DNA of 64,000 nt from JAABQT01 sp035459025 (GTDB lineage Bacteria > Pseudomonadota > Gammaproteobacteria > Burkholderiales > SG8-39), in NCBI GenBank assembly GCA_035459025.1, contig DATHYT010000063.1, positions 15,141 to 79,140 of the forward strand, read 5' to 3'. Below are positions 34,024 through 41,596 of this stretch, piece after piece. Every line of letters starts with the position of its first letter. Position 1 is the first letter of the stretch. Both the position numbers and the translations under genes were made by a program. A model generated the notes under the pieces. It was not told the origin of the DNA, searched no databases, and saw only the letters and a program-made list of their open reading frames with translations.

Positions 34024-34691
34024 CGTGCGCCCGCCTTCTCCAGGATGGCCGCCATCTCCGCATAACCGGCGCGCCTGGCGAGCGCGAGCGGCGTACGGCC
34101 GTTGCGATCGGCGAGATTCACGTTCGCGCCCGCTTCGACCAGCGCTTGCAGCGTCGCCGTGTGGCGCGGCCCGCCGTCGCCGAGCACGATGGATTCGATC
34201 AGCGCGGTCCAGCCGAGATTGTTGACATGATCGAGCGGCGCGCCGGCCTTGATCAGCGTGCGCACCACCTCGTCGTGGCCGAGGTGCGCCGCGGCGATGA
34301 GCGCGGTGCCGTCGTAGCGGCTGGTGGTGTTGCCCGCACGCGCGCCGAGCTCGAGCGACAGGCGCAGCACCGGCAGATCGTCGGCCACCGCGGCGATGGT
34401 GACGATGTCGTAGCGGTCGTACTCGAGCGCGTTCGCATTGGCGCCCGCCTTCACCAGCGCGCGCATGGCGCCGAGCTGCGAGCGGTAGGCGGCGACGTGC
34501 AGCGGCGTGCGCTTGTAGCGGTCGCGCGCGTTCGGGTCTGCGCCGCCCGCCACCAGCCGGACGATCTCCGCGGCTTCGCCGCGCGCCGCGGCGGCGTGCA
34601 AGCCGGTGTAGGCGGCGAGCTCGGCAGCGCCGGGCGGCACCTGGGCGTGGGCGCAGCCTGCAAATGCGAGGGCAACCAGCAGGCGTTTCAT
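34020..34691 (-). CDS. Ankyrin repeat protein, exported
   Basis: 223 residues with an N-terminal signal sequence MKRLLVALAFAGCAHA, ending either at AHA|Q or as a lipoprotein at the Cys of AFAGC. About five ankyrin units follow, each with the TPLHVAAYRS / TALIAAAHLGH / TPLALARRAGY pattern and GAxxN turns (GGADPNARD, GANANALE, GANVNLAD). Ankyrin proteins in the periplasm act in protein-protein contacts, for example as partners of catalases. It is preceded by GAGGGAG and is coupled to the amidohydrolase downstream. Partner unknown. Confidence 0.88.
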   Translation of the reverse strand: MKRLLVALAFAGCAHAQVPPGAAELAAYTGLHAAAARGEAAEIVRLVAGGADPNARDRYKRTPLHVAAYRSQLGAMRALVKAGANANALEYDRYDIVTIAAVADDLPVLRLSLELGARAGNTTSRYDGTALIAAAHLGHDEVVRTLIKAGAPLDHVNNLGWTALIESIVLGDGGPRHTATLQALVEAGANVNLADRNGRTPLALARRAGYAEMAAILEKAGAR

Positions 34692-34695
34692 TGAC

Positions 34696-35490
34696 TTACT
34701 CCCTCGCGCGGACGATGAGGCTCTGCGTCGAGCGCCCGACCAGCCCCTGCTCGTCGTAGATGCGCGCCTCGGCGAGGCCATTCGAGGACGGCCCGAAAAG
34801 CGTACGCGCCTCGAGGCAGATCCACTGCCCCTCGGGCCGCCGCAGCAGGTTGATGGTCAGGTCGGAGTTGACGAACACGTAGCGCCTGAAATCGAGGATC
34901 GCGCTGATGCCGTTGCCGGAGTCGGCGGCCACGGCGACCCGCTCGATCGGCAGCGGCGCCTCGCCTTCGATCAGAGGGTGGAGCAGGCGAAACCACACGG
35001 CGCAGGGGCCGCGGAAGAACGTGCCCTCGGCGACCCGCCCTTCCATGAGATCGTTATAGCCGGGCGTGCCGGTGGCGAATGGAAAGCGGCTGGGCGGGGA
35101 TTCCGCCGGCGCCCTGGGCGCCTGCGGCAGCGGATGCCCGGGCAGGCCGTCGGGCAGCGGCAGGCCGCTCTCGCGCTGCACGAGCGCCGTGCAGCGCGCG
35201 ACTTCCTTGCCTTCCGCGGAGAGCGAGGCGGAGAAATGCGCCGCGTTGCGGCCGGCGTAGTCCGTCTGCACGGCAACGGCGAGCTCGGCGATCGGCACCG
35301 GCCGCAGCAGGTTGGCGGTGACGCGCGCGACGTGCGTCAGGCCGAGCGGCGCCGCGGCGCGCGCGATCGCGCCCGCGACCAGCGCGATCGGCGGCCCGCC
35401 GTGCTGGTGCTGCGGGTCCCAGGGGCCGCGCGTGAGCTCGGTCGCGCGCCAGCGCCCCTCGCCTTCCCGCACGAAGGCGCTCGCCGGCAT
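34696..35490 (-). CDS. Acyl-CoA thioesterase-like double hot-dog protein
   Basis: 264-residue protein resembling TesB-type thioesterases with two hot-dog halves. Visible marks are PQHQHGGPPIALVAGAI (active-site loop of the first half), FSASLSAEGKEVARC and, in the second half, AVAADSGNGISAIL and FVNSDLTINLLR. It would hydrolyse acyl-CoA esters in the cytoplasm. The ATG overlaps the stop of the small gene upstream (TGATG) and it precedes the ankyrin gene by 4 bp. Neighbouring CoA ligase and small proteins suggest a fatty or aromatic acyl-CoA context. Confidence 0.8.
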   Translation of the reverse strand: MPASAFVREGEGRWRATELTRGPWDPQHQHGGPPIALVAGAIARAAAPLGLTHVARVTANLLRPVPIAELAVAVQTDYAGRNAAHFSASLSAEGKEVARCTALVQRESGLPLPDGLPGHPLPQAPRAPAESPPSRFPFATGTPGYNDLMEGRVAEGTFFRGPCAVWFRLLHPLIEGEAPLPIERVAVAADSGNGISAILDFRRYVFVNSDLTINLLRRPEGQWICLEARTLFGPSSNGLAEARIYDEQGLVGRSTQSLIVRARE

Positions 35491-35927
35491 CAACGCTCGA
35501 GCCTCAGCTCGAGCACCCAGGTCGAGACCACCTTGTCCTGGTCGAGCATCGCGCCGTGCACGGCGTAGTGCTTCGCGTCCTTCTGCAGCATGCACTCGAA
35601 GCCGCGGTAGCGATTGGTGGCGCTGGCGTAGAACGAGAGGATGGCGTCGCCGGCGAGCACGAACCGTCCGTTGAGCGAGCCGATCGAGGGATTCTCGCCC
35701 GACCAGTGCGTGGACTGCGCGCCCGCCGAGAACGGCACCACCTCGGTGCGGTTGCGGTGCTCCTGCGGCGGATTGGACTTGACGCGCATCACGCTCTCGC
35801 TCACCCAGCGCCCGGTCTCGTGCCGCACGCGCGTCTCGCCCTCGACCGCAGTCGCACTGCCGGCGCCGTCGCGGGTCTCGCCCGCTGCGCGCCAGTTGCC
35901 CTCGCGAAACAGGAACGAGTGCCCCAT
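35490..35927 (-). CDS. Conserved hypothetical protein (small beta-barrel-like)
   Basis: 145-residue soluble protein that I do not recognise with certainty. It starts MGHSFLFREGNWRAAGETRD and alternates short strands: TRVRHETGRWVSESVMRV, RNRTEVVPFS, GRFVLAGDAILSFY, ending STWVLELRLER. The pattern resembles small lipocalin-like beta-barrels that bind hydrophobic ligands. Both ends are coupled to neighbours by TGATG overlaps, so it is certainly translated as part of the operon with the ABM protein and the thioesterase. Confidence 0.7.
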   Translation of the reverse strand: MGHSFLFREGNWRAAGETRDGAGSATAVEGETRVRHETGRWVSESVMRVKSNPPQEHRNRTEVVPFSAGAQSTHWSGENPSIGSLNGRFVLAGDAILSFYASATNRYRGFECMLQKDAKHYAVHGAMLDQDKVVSTWVLELRLER

Positions 35928-36271
35928 CAGCCGTGCACCGCCACGCTGTCCTGCGGCGCCTGCGCGCGCGCGTCCATGGTGTAGTCGCGCACCACGCCGG
36001 CGATGCGCAGGCGGTAGCCGGCGAAGATCCCGGCGCGGCCCTTTTTCTGCGCCTCGCGGTGCAGCTGCACGTTGCGCCACTTGCGCACCGAGGCCTCGTC
36101 CTTCCAGAACTGCAGCGAGACGAACTTGCCGGGCGAGGTGATGCTCTCGAAACGCTCGAGCGAGATGAAGCCCTCGGCCTTTTCGAGCTCGGGCTTGAGC
36201 TGCTCGACGAGCTGCATGTACTCCGGGAAGCGCCCGGCGGCGGGGGTGAACTCGAAGATGACGGCGATCAT
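35927..36271 (-). CDS. Antibiotic biosynthesis monooxygenase (ABM) domain protein
   Basis: 114 residues, dimeric ferredoxin-like fold. MIAVIFEFTPAAGRFPEYMQL and EGFISLERFES and KFVSLQFWKDEASVRKWRN are the typical strands and helix of ABM proteins, small cofactor-free oxygenases or isomerases. GGAGGAG precedes the ATG. It heads a minus-strand operon and lies 34 bp from the divergent CoA ligase start. A TATAGT -10 overlaps the ligase's TATACT. Function in this operon is unknown. Confidence 0.85.
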   Translation of the reverse strand: MIAVIFEFTPAAGRFPEYMQLVEQLKPELEKAEGFISLERFESITSPGKFVSLQFWKDEASVRKWRNVQLHREAQKKGRAGIFAGYRLRIAGVVRDYTMDARAQAPQDSVAVHG

Positions 36272-36289
36272 GGCTCCTCCGTGGCGAGC

Positions 36290-36297
36290 ACTATACT
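36290..36297. promoter_or_regulatory. Overlapping divergent -10 elements (ABM protein / CoA ligase)
   Basis: ACTATACT gives TATACT on the plus strand, 8 bases before the GTG of the ligase, and TATAGT on the minus strand, 18 bp before the ABM ATG. Both starts lie within 34 bp. The ligase start has no Shine-Dalgarno sequence, which fits a leaderless transcript. Confidence 0.45.
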
Positions 36298-36305
36298 TCC
36301 CGCCC

Positions 36306-37847
36306 GTGGAACCCCGCCACTTCGCGCACTGGCCGAGCGACATGCCGCGCGGGCTTGCGCTGCCGCCGCTCCGGCTGCACGACCTGCTCGCGCGCGCGGC
36401 GTCGCGCTTCCCCGACAAGCCGGCTACCGTGTTCCAGGGCGCGACGCTCCGCTACCGCGAGCTCGCGGCGCGCGTCGAGGCGCTCGCCGGGGACTTGCAG
36501 CACGGCTGCGGCGTGGCGAAGGGCGACCGGGTACTCATCGACCTGCAGAACGGACCGGACTTCATCACCGCGCTCTTCGGCGTCCTGCGCGCGGACGCCG
36601 TGGCGGTGCCGGTGAGCCCGGCGAACGTGGCCGCGGAGCTGCGGCACTACCTGGAGGACAGCGGCGCGAAGGTCGCCATCGCCGAGCGCGAGGTGGCGGC
36701 GCGATTCTCCGGGTTGCCGCTCGAGCGCCTCATCGTGATGGAGGACTGGCGTCCGGGCGACAAGCCGGCGGCGGCCTCGACCCGCGTCGCGGACGATCTG
36801 TGCCTGCTGCCCTACACCTCGGGCAGCACCGGTCACCCCAAGGGCTGCATGCACACGCACGCCACCTGCCTGCACAACATCGCCGGCTCGGCGCTCTGGA
36901 AGCACGTCACCGCGGACACGGTGGCGCTCGCCACGGCGCCCTTCTTCCACGTCACCGGCCTGATCCACAGCTTCCTCGCCACCGTGTACGCCGGCGGCAC
37001 CATCGTCATCCAGCGGCGCTGGGATCCGCTCGCGGCGGCCGAGCTCGTCGAGCGCCACCGCTGCACGCACTGGGACAACGTGCCGACGATGGTGGTGGAT
37101 CTGCTCTCGCATCCGGGCGCGCTCGAGCACGACGTCGGCTCGCTCGCCTGGATCTTCGGCGGCGGCTCGGCGATGCCCGAGGCGATCGCGCAGAAGCTGT
37201 TCGAAGTCTGCGGCGTGCGCTACATCGAGGGCTACGGCATGACCGAGACCATCTCGCAGACGCACATCAACCCGCCGCAGAACCCGAAGAAGCAGTGCCT
37301 GGGCATCCCCACCTTCGATACCGAGTCGCTGGTGGTGGATCCCGAGACCTTCAAGGTGCTCGGCCCCGGCGAGCCGGGCGAGATCGTGGTGCGCGGGCCG
37401 CAGCTGCTGAAGGGCTATTGGGGAAAGGAAATGGAGTTCCGCGCGTCCTGGGCCGAAATCGAGGGCAGGCCGTTTCTTCGCACCGGCGACCTTGGGCGCA
37501 CCGACGAGGACGGCTACTTCTACATTTCGGACCGGCTGAAACGCATGATCAACGCCGCCGGCTACAAGGTCTGGCCCGCGGAAGTGGAGGCCGCGATGTA
37601 CCAGCATCCGGCGATCAAGGAGTGCTGCGTGATCGCCGCGCCCGATGCGCGCCGCGGCGAGACGGTGAAGGCGGTGGTGGTCCTGAAGCCCGGCGCCGCG
37701 GCGAGCGCCGAGGAAATCCTCGACTGGGCGCGCGGCCGCATGGCCGCCTACAAGGCGCCGCGCCAGCTCGCGTTCACCGACGCGCTGCCGCGCACGTCCT
37801 CAGGCAAGCTCATGTGGCGCGCCCTCCAGGACGCCGAATTTAAATAG
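36306..37847 (+). CDS. AMP-binding acyl-CoA synthetase (long-chain/aryl type)
   Basis: 513-residue adenylate-forming ligase. The phosphate-binding loop is YTSGSTGHPKGC, the A5 motif is GYGMTETISQTHINPP, the hinge region is RTGDLGRTDEDGYFYISDRL and the catalytic Lys region near the end is PRTSSGKLMWR. It activates a carboxylic acid with ATP and forms the CoA ester in the cytoplasm. The start is GTG (VEPRHFAHWPSDM); an ATG 36 bases later is the alternative. The stop TAG lies inside an inverted repeat arm. The substrate cannot be read from the sequence. Confidence 0.9.
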   Translation: MEPRHFAHWPSDMPRGLALPPLRLHDLLARAASRFPDKPATVFQGATLRYRELAARVEALAGDLQHGCGVAKGDRVLIDLQNGPDFITALFGVLRADAVAVPVSPANVAAELRHYLEDSGAKVAIAEREVAARFSGLPLERLIVMEDWRPGDKPAAASTRVADDLCLLPYTSGSTGHPKGCMHTHATCLHNIAGSALWKHVTADTVALATAPFFHVTGLIHSFLATVYAGGTIVIQRRWDPLAAAELVERHRCTHWDNVPTMVVDLLSHPGALEHDVGSLAWIFGGGSAMPEAIAQKLFEVCGVRYIEGYGMTETISQTHINPPQNPKKQCLGIPTFDTESLVVDPETFKVLGPGEPGEIVVRGPQLLKGYWGKEMEFRASWAEIEGRPFLRTGDLGRTDEDGYFYISDRLKRMINAAGYKVWPAEVEAAMYQHPAIKECCVIAAPDARRGETVKAVVVLKPGAAASAEEILDWARGRMAAYKAPRQLAFTDALPRTSSGKLMWRALQDAEFK

Positions 37848-37912
37848 GGACAGACCTCATTTTCCTTTTTGTCCGCGGGACGAATAGGAAAATGAGGTCT
37901 GTCCCTATTTAA
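37840..37912. repeat. GGGACAGACC inverted repeat, locus 2
   Basis: Perfect 27-bp arms (left begins TTAAATAGGGACAGACCTCA) separated by 19 bp, between convergent genes. The left arm contains the TAG stop of the CoA ligase. The right arm begins 13 bp beyond the stop of the maleylacetate reductase gene. Arm sequence AAATAGGGACAG differs from locus 1 (AAATGGGGACAG) by one base. It may act as a bidirectional terminator. Confidence 0.8.
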
Positions 37913-37925
37913 TAAGTCCAAGAAA

Positions 37926-38981
37926 TCACTTGGGGCGCAGGCCCGCGTGCGCGTTTCGCAACAGCGCGAGCACGCCTTCGTAAGTGACCGGCGCCGGATT
38001 CGGGTACGGCGCTTCCATGGCGATCTTCGCCGCGCGCTCGAGGTCGGCCTCGGGCACGCCCAGGTCGGCGAGCTTCATCTGCAGCCCGAGCCTGACTTCC
38101 AGGTCGTAGAGCCCGCCCGCGGCGTCCGTCGCGCCGAGCGCGGCGGCAATGCGCGCCATCGCCTCCGGCGCGGCATCCCGGTTGTAGCGCACGGCGTGCG
38201 GCAGGATGATCGAATGGGTCTCGGCGTGCGGCAGGTTCCAGGTGCCGCCGAGCGTGTGGCAGAGCTTGTGGTGCAGCGCGATGCCGGTGTTGAGCGATAT
38301 CCCGGCGAGCCAGGCGCCGTACAGCGCTTCGCTCCTTGCCTCCAGGTCCCTGGGGTTCTTCACGATCAGCGGCAGCGATGCCGCCAGCGCGCGGATGCCC
38401 TCCTCCGCGATCAGCGACACCACCGGGTTGGCCTCCTTCGCGTACAAGGCTTCCACGCAATGCGCGATGGCGTTCATGCCGCTCGCCGCCGCAGTCGCGG
38501 CCGGCAGCCCGAGCGTCAGCTCGGGATCGTAGATCACGGTCTTCGGCAGCATCTTCGGGTCGAACTGCGTGCGCTTGCGCCCGCCTTCGGTGAAGCCCTG
38601 CACCCAGGTCATCTCCGAGCCCGAATAGGTCGTCGGCACGGCGAGCACCGGCATGCCGGTGGTGAGCGCGATGGCCTTGCCCAGGCCGATGGTCGAGCCC
38701 CCGCCCACCACGATGCAGCAGTCGGCGTTCGCCGCCTTCGCCGCGGCGCGCGCGTCTTCCGCCACCTCGATCGGCACGTGCCGCACCGCCTTGTCGAACA
38801 GGCCCGCGTAGCGCGCGCCGAGCGACGCGGCGAGACGCTTCACGTCGGCCGAGCGACCCGGCGTGGACAGCACGAGCGCGCGCTTGGCGCCGAGCTTGTC
38901 CACTTCCTGCGCCAGGCGCGCGACGCTGCCGGCGCCGAAGACGACGCGAGAGGGCAGCGAGGTGTAGGTGAACGCCTTCAT
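37926..38981 (-). CDS. Maleylacetate reductase / iron-containing alcohol dehydrogenase
   Basis: 351-residue NAD(P)H-dependent enzyme. Features: VVFGAGSVARLAQEV, VVGGGSTIGLGKAIAL (cofactor), AVPTTYSGSEMTWVQGF (family signature), and the metal/active-site segment LNTGIALHHKLCHTLGG. Length and motifs match maleylacetate reductases of hydroxyquinol and chlorocatechol pathways, which reduce maleylacetate to beta-ketoadipate. It follows an MFS carrier with an ATGA overlap. No hydroxyquinol dioxygenase is adjacent; the pcaHG-type genes 12 kb away belong to another operon. Confidence 0.88.
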   Translation of the reverse strand: MKAFTYTSLPSRVVFGAGSVARLAQEVDKLGAKRALVLSTPGRSADVKRLAASLGARYAGLFDKAVRHVPIEVAEDARAAAKAANADCCIVVGGGSTIGLGKAIALTTGMPVLAVPTTYSGSEMTWVQGFTEGGRKRTQFDPKMLPKTVIYDPELTLGLPAATAAASGMNAIAHCVEALYAKEANPVVSLIAEEGIRALAASLPLIVKNPRDLEARSEALYGAWLAGISLNTGIALHHKLCHTLGGTWNLPHAETHSIILPHAVRYNRDAAPEAMARIAAALGATDAAGGLYDLEVRLGLQMKLADLGVPEADLERAAKIAMEAPYPNPAPVTYEGVLALLRNAHAGLRPK

Positions 38982-40153
38982 GCGCTTCGCCGCAGTTTAG
39001 CGAGCCGCCGCCGGAAGTCGAGCGCCAGCAGCAGCAGCCCGATGCCCGCGGCCGCGAACATCCAGCGTGCCCCGCCCGCATCCACCGCGTGCGACGCGAG
39101 CCACACGCCCACCGACTGGCCGGTAAACAGGCTGCAGGCGAAGATCGCCAGCGCAGCGCCGCGCGTCGCCGGCGCCATTTGCGTCGCGTGCACCTGCAGC
39201 GTGTTGTGCATCATGTAGATCCCCGCGCCGGCCACCACCACGCAGGGCACTGCCCAGCCCGGCCCCGGCGCCGCCGCCAGTGCGAGTAACCCGACCGCCA
39301 TCAGGCCGCCGCCGCCCAGCACCAATCCCCCTTCGCCCGCTCGCGGCAACAGCCGCCCCGCGCTCGCCGCGAACAGCAGCCCGCCCGCCGCGAACGACGC
39401 CGAGACCGCGCCGCTCGCACCCAGGCCCAGGCCGAAGCGCTGATGCACGTACAAGGCGACGAACGCGAGCGCGCCGTAGAACAAAGCGCCCTCGATGAAC
39501 ACCGTGGCGAGGATCACGCGCACCCACGGCAGGCGCGTCAGGCCCGCCATGCGCCGGAACGCTTCGGCGAGCGGCGTGGCATCGATCGGCTGCGCGCGCG
39601 TCTGCGGATTGCCGCGCAGCTCCAGCAGCAGCAGCAGCGCCGTCGCCGCATACAGAAGTGCGAGGAGGACGAACACCGCCTGCCAGCCGTAGCGCTCGCC
39701 GAGAAATCCCGACGCGGTGGTGGCGAAGGCGACCCCCAGCATGTGTCCGACGAGAAAGCGCGCCAGCACCAGCTGGCGCCTGTCGTACGCGACCGCGTCG
39801 CCGATCCAGGCCATCGCGAGCGGCACGATGCCGCCCACCGTCGCGCCGGTGAGGAAACGCGCGACGACCAGCGTGGCGAGCGAAGGCGCGAGCGCGCAGG
39901 CGAGGTTGCCCGCGGCCGAGATCGCGGTGATCAGCGCCACCATGCGGTACTTGCCGAGGCGATCGGCGAGCGGGCCGTTGACGAGCTGCAGCAGGCCGTA
40001 GGCCACGGCAAACCCGGTGATCACCGCGGCGGCGCCGCCCGGCGTGGTGCCGAACTCCCCGGCGATCAGCGGCAGCAGCGGGTCGGCGGCGCGCAGCGCC
40101 GCCGCGCTGGCGAACGCCGCGAGCGACAGCAGCAGGACGGCGCGGCCGGGCAT
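38978..40153 (-). CDS. Major facilitator superfamily transporter
   Basis: 391-residue carrier with twelve predicted helices. MFS marks are GPLADRLGKYRMVALI between helices 2 and 3 and the glycine-rich TM segments; the loop after helix 6 is short. Family members of this type transport aromatic acids or drugs. Gene order with maleylacetate reductase (4-bp overlap) suggests uptake or export of an aromatic compound. The ATG is 6 bases after a GATAAT element and lacks a ribosome site, so it may be leaderless. Confidence 0.88.
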   Translation of the reverse strand: MPGRAVLLLSLAAFASAAALRAADPLLPLIAGEFGTTPGGAAAVITGFAVAYGLLQLVNGPLADRLGKYRMVALITAISAAGNLACALAPSLATLVVARFLTGATVGGIVPLAMAWIGDAVAYDRRQLVLARFLVGHMLGVAFATTASGFLGERYGWQAVFVLLALLYAATALLLLLELRGNPQTRAQPIDATPLAEAFRRMAGLTRLPWVRVILATVFIEGALFYGALAFVALYVHQRFGLGLGASGAVSASFAAGGLLFAASAGRLLPRAGEGGLVLGGGGLMAVGLLALAAAPGPGWAVPCVVVAGAGIYMMHNTLQVHATQMAPATRGAALAIFACSLFTGQSVGVWLASHAVDAGGARWMFAAAGIGLLLLALDFRRRLAKLRRSA

Positions 40154-40159
40154 GCGGGC

Positions 40160-40165
40160 ATTATC
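40160..40165 (-). promoter_or_regulatory. Candidate -10 element for the MFS gene
   Basis: GATAAT on the minus strand is followed by 6 bases and the ATG. It lies just 5 bp beyond the stop of the upstream mgtE gene on the same strand, so the MFS-reductase pair may be transcribed separately. Confidence 0.35.
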
Positions 40166-40170
40166 GGACC

Positions 40171-41532
40171 TCAGGCCACAAGCCGCGGCAGGATCGCCGC
40201 GGCGAAGGAGAGCACCAGGAAGAACCCGCACATGTCGGTGACGGTGGTGAGGATCGGACCCGAAGCCACCGCCGGATCGAGCTTCAGGCGCTTGAGCACC
40301 AGCGGCACCGTGCCGCCGATCGACACGGCGACGAGCGTGTTGGCGGCAAGCGCGCCGCCCACCACCAGCCCGAGCCAGGGGTTGCCTTTCCACAGGATTG
40401 CGGCGAGCGCGAGCAGTGCGCCCAGCACCACGCCGTTGATCAGCCCCACCTTCACCTCCTGCAGCCACACGCGCAGCAGCTCGAACGGCTTGGTGATGCC
40501 CAGGGACAGCTCGCGGATGCTCACCGCCACCGCCTGGTTGCCGCTGCAGCCGCTCATGTCCGAGACGATCGGCAGGAACACGGCCAGCGCGATCACCGCG
40601 GCGAGCGTCTCCTCGTAGGCCGCGATCACGCTCGCGGCGATGATGTTGAGGATGATGTTGACCGACAGCCACGACAGGCGCCGGCGCGAGCGCACCATGA
40701 CCGGCAGCGAGCGGATTTCGTCGCCGCCGACGATGCCCTGCATCTTGCGGTGGTCGTTCTCGGCGCGCGCCGCGACCTCCTCGGCGACGTCGCCGCGACG
40801 CACCACGCCGAGCAGCGCCTGGCGCGCGTCGACCACCGGCACCGCGGCGACGGCTTCGCGGTCGAAATACGCCTCGAGCTCGTCCAGCGTTGCGTCGGGC
40901 CGCACGTGCGCTGCGGGCCTGAGCAGCTGCGCGAGCAGGGTGTCGCGGCGCGCGAGCACCAGGTCGCGCAGGTCGAGCGCGCCGACGAACCGCCCCGCCC
41001 CGGACACCACGTAGGCATGCAGGTCCTCGGCGAGGCCCTCTTCGGTGCGCCGGTTCAGGTCCTCGATCACGTCACGCACCGTCGAGGTATCGGCGTACGA
41101 CAGGTACTCGGTCACCATCAGGCCGCCGGCGACGTCGCGCGGATACGGCAGCAGCTTCCTCGCTTCCGCGGCCTCTTCGGGCGGCATGCGGGCGAGGATC
41201 GCCTCGGCATCCTGCGGGTCGAGGTTGGCGAGCACGTCCACCTGCTCGTCGCTCTGCATCTCGCTGACGATGGAAGCCGCGTCCTTCACCTCGAGTTCCT
41301 CGATCAGGTCGGCGGCGTGCTCCTCCGGGATCTCCTCGATGAGGTCGGCGGCTTCTTCCGGTGAGAGCGTGGTGAGCACGCGCTCGCGCGCCTCGGGCGC
41401 GAGGTGCAGCAGCGCGCGGAACGCCTCGCTCGGCCCGATGGACTCGACGTAGGCTTCGAGGGCCCTGACGTCGCGGGCCTGCGCGAGCGCCTCGAGCCGC
41501 TCCCAGGGCGGCGTGTCGATGACTTCGGCCAT
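40171..41532 (-). CDS. mgtE: Magnesium transporter MgtE
   Basis: 453-residue inner-membrane Mg2+ channel. The cytosolic N-domain repeats (LSPEEAADLIEEIPEE, MPPEEAAEARKLL) come first, then two CBS modules (DLHAYVVSGAGRFVGALDL and VAAVPVVDARQALLGVV), then five helices. The pore segment reads FLPIVSDMSGCSGNQAVAVSI, with the SGNQ site of the family. CBS and N-domains act as Mg2+ sensors and gate. GGGAG lies upstream of the ATG and TAGAAT further up in the divergent gap. It is unlinked to the neighbouring catabolic genes. Confidence 0.93.
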   Translation of the reverse strand: MAEVIDTPPWERLEALAQARDVRALEAYVESIGPSEAFRALLHLAPEARERVLTTLSPEEAADLIEEIPEEHAADLIEELEVKDAASIVSEMQSDEQVDVLANLDPQDAEAILARMPPEEAAEARKLLPYPRDVAGGLMVTEYLSYADTSTVRDVIEDLNRRTEEGLAEDLHAYVVSGAGRFVGALDLRDLVLARRDTLLAQLLRPAAHVRPDATLDELEAYFDREAVAAVPVVDARQALLGVVRRGDVAEEVAARAENDHRKMQGIVGGDEIRSLPVMVRSRRRLSWLSVNIILNIIAASVIAAYEETLAAVIALAVFLPIVSDMSGCSGNQAVAVSIRELSLGITKPFELLRVWLQEVKVGLINGVVLGALLALAAILWKGNPWLGLVVGGALAANTLVAVSIGGTVPLVLKRLKLDPAVASGPILTTVTDMCGFFLVLSFAAAILPRLVA

Positions 41533-41596
41533 GGCTGCACTCCCTGCGCGGCTGGCGTGTACGATGCTGCGATTCTATCGACTTGAGATCGCACGC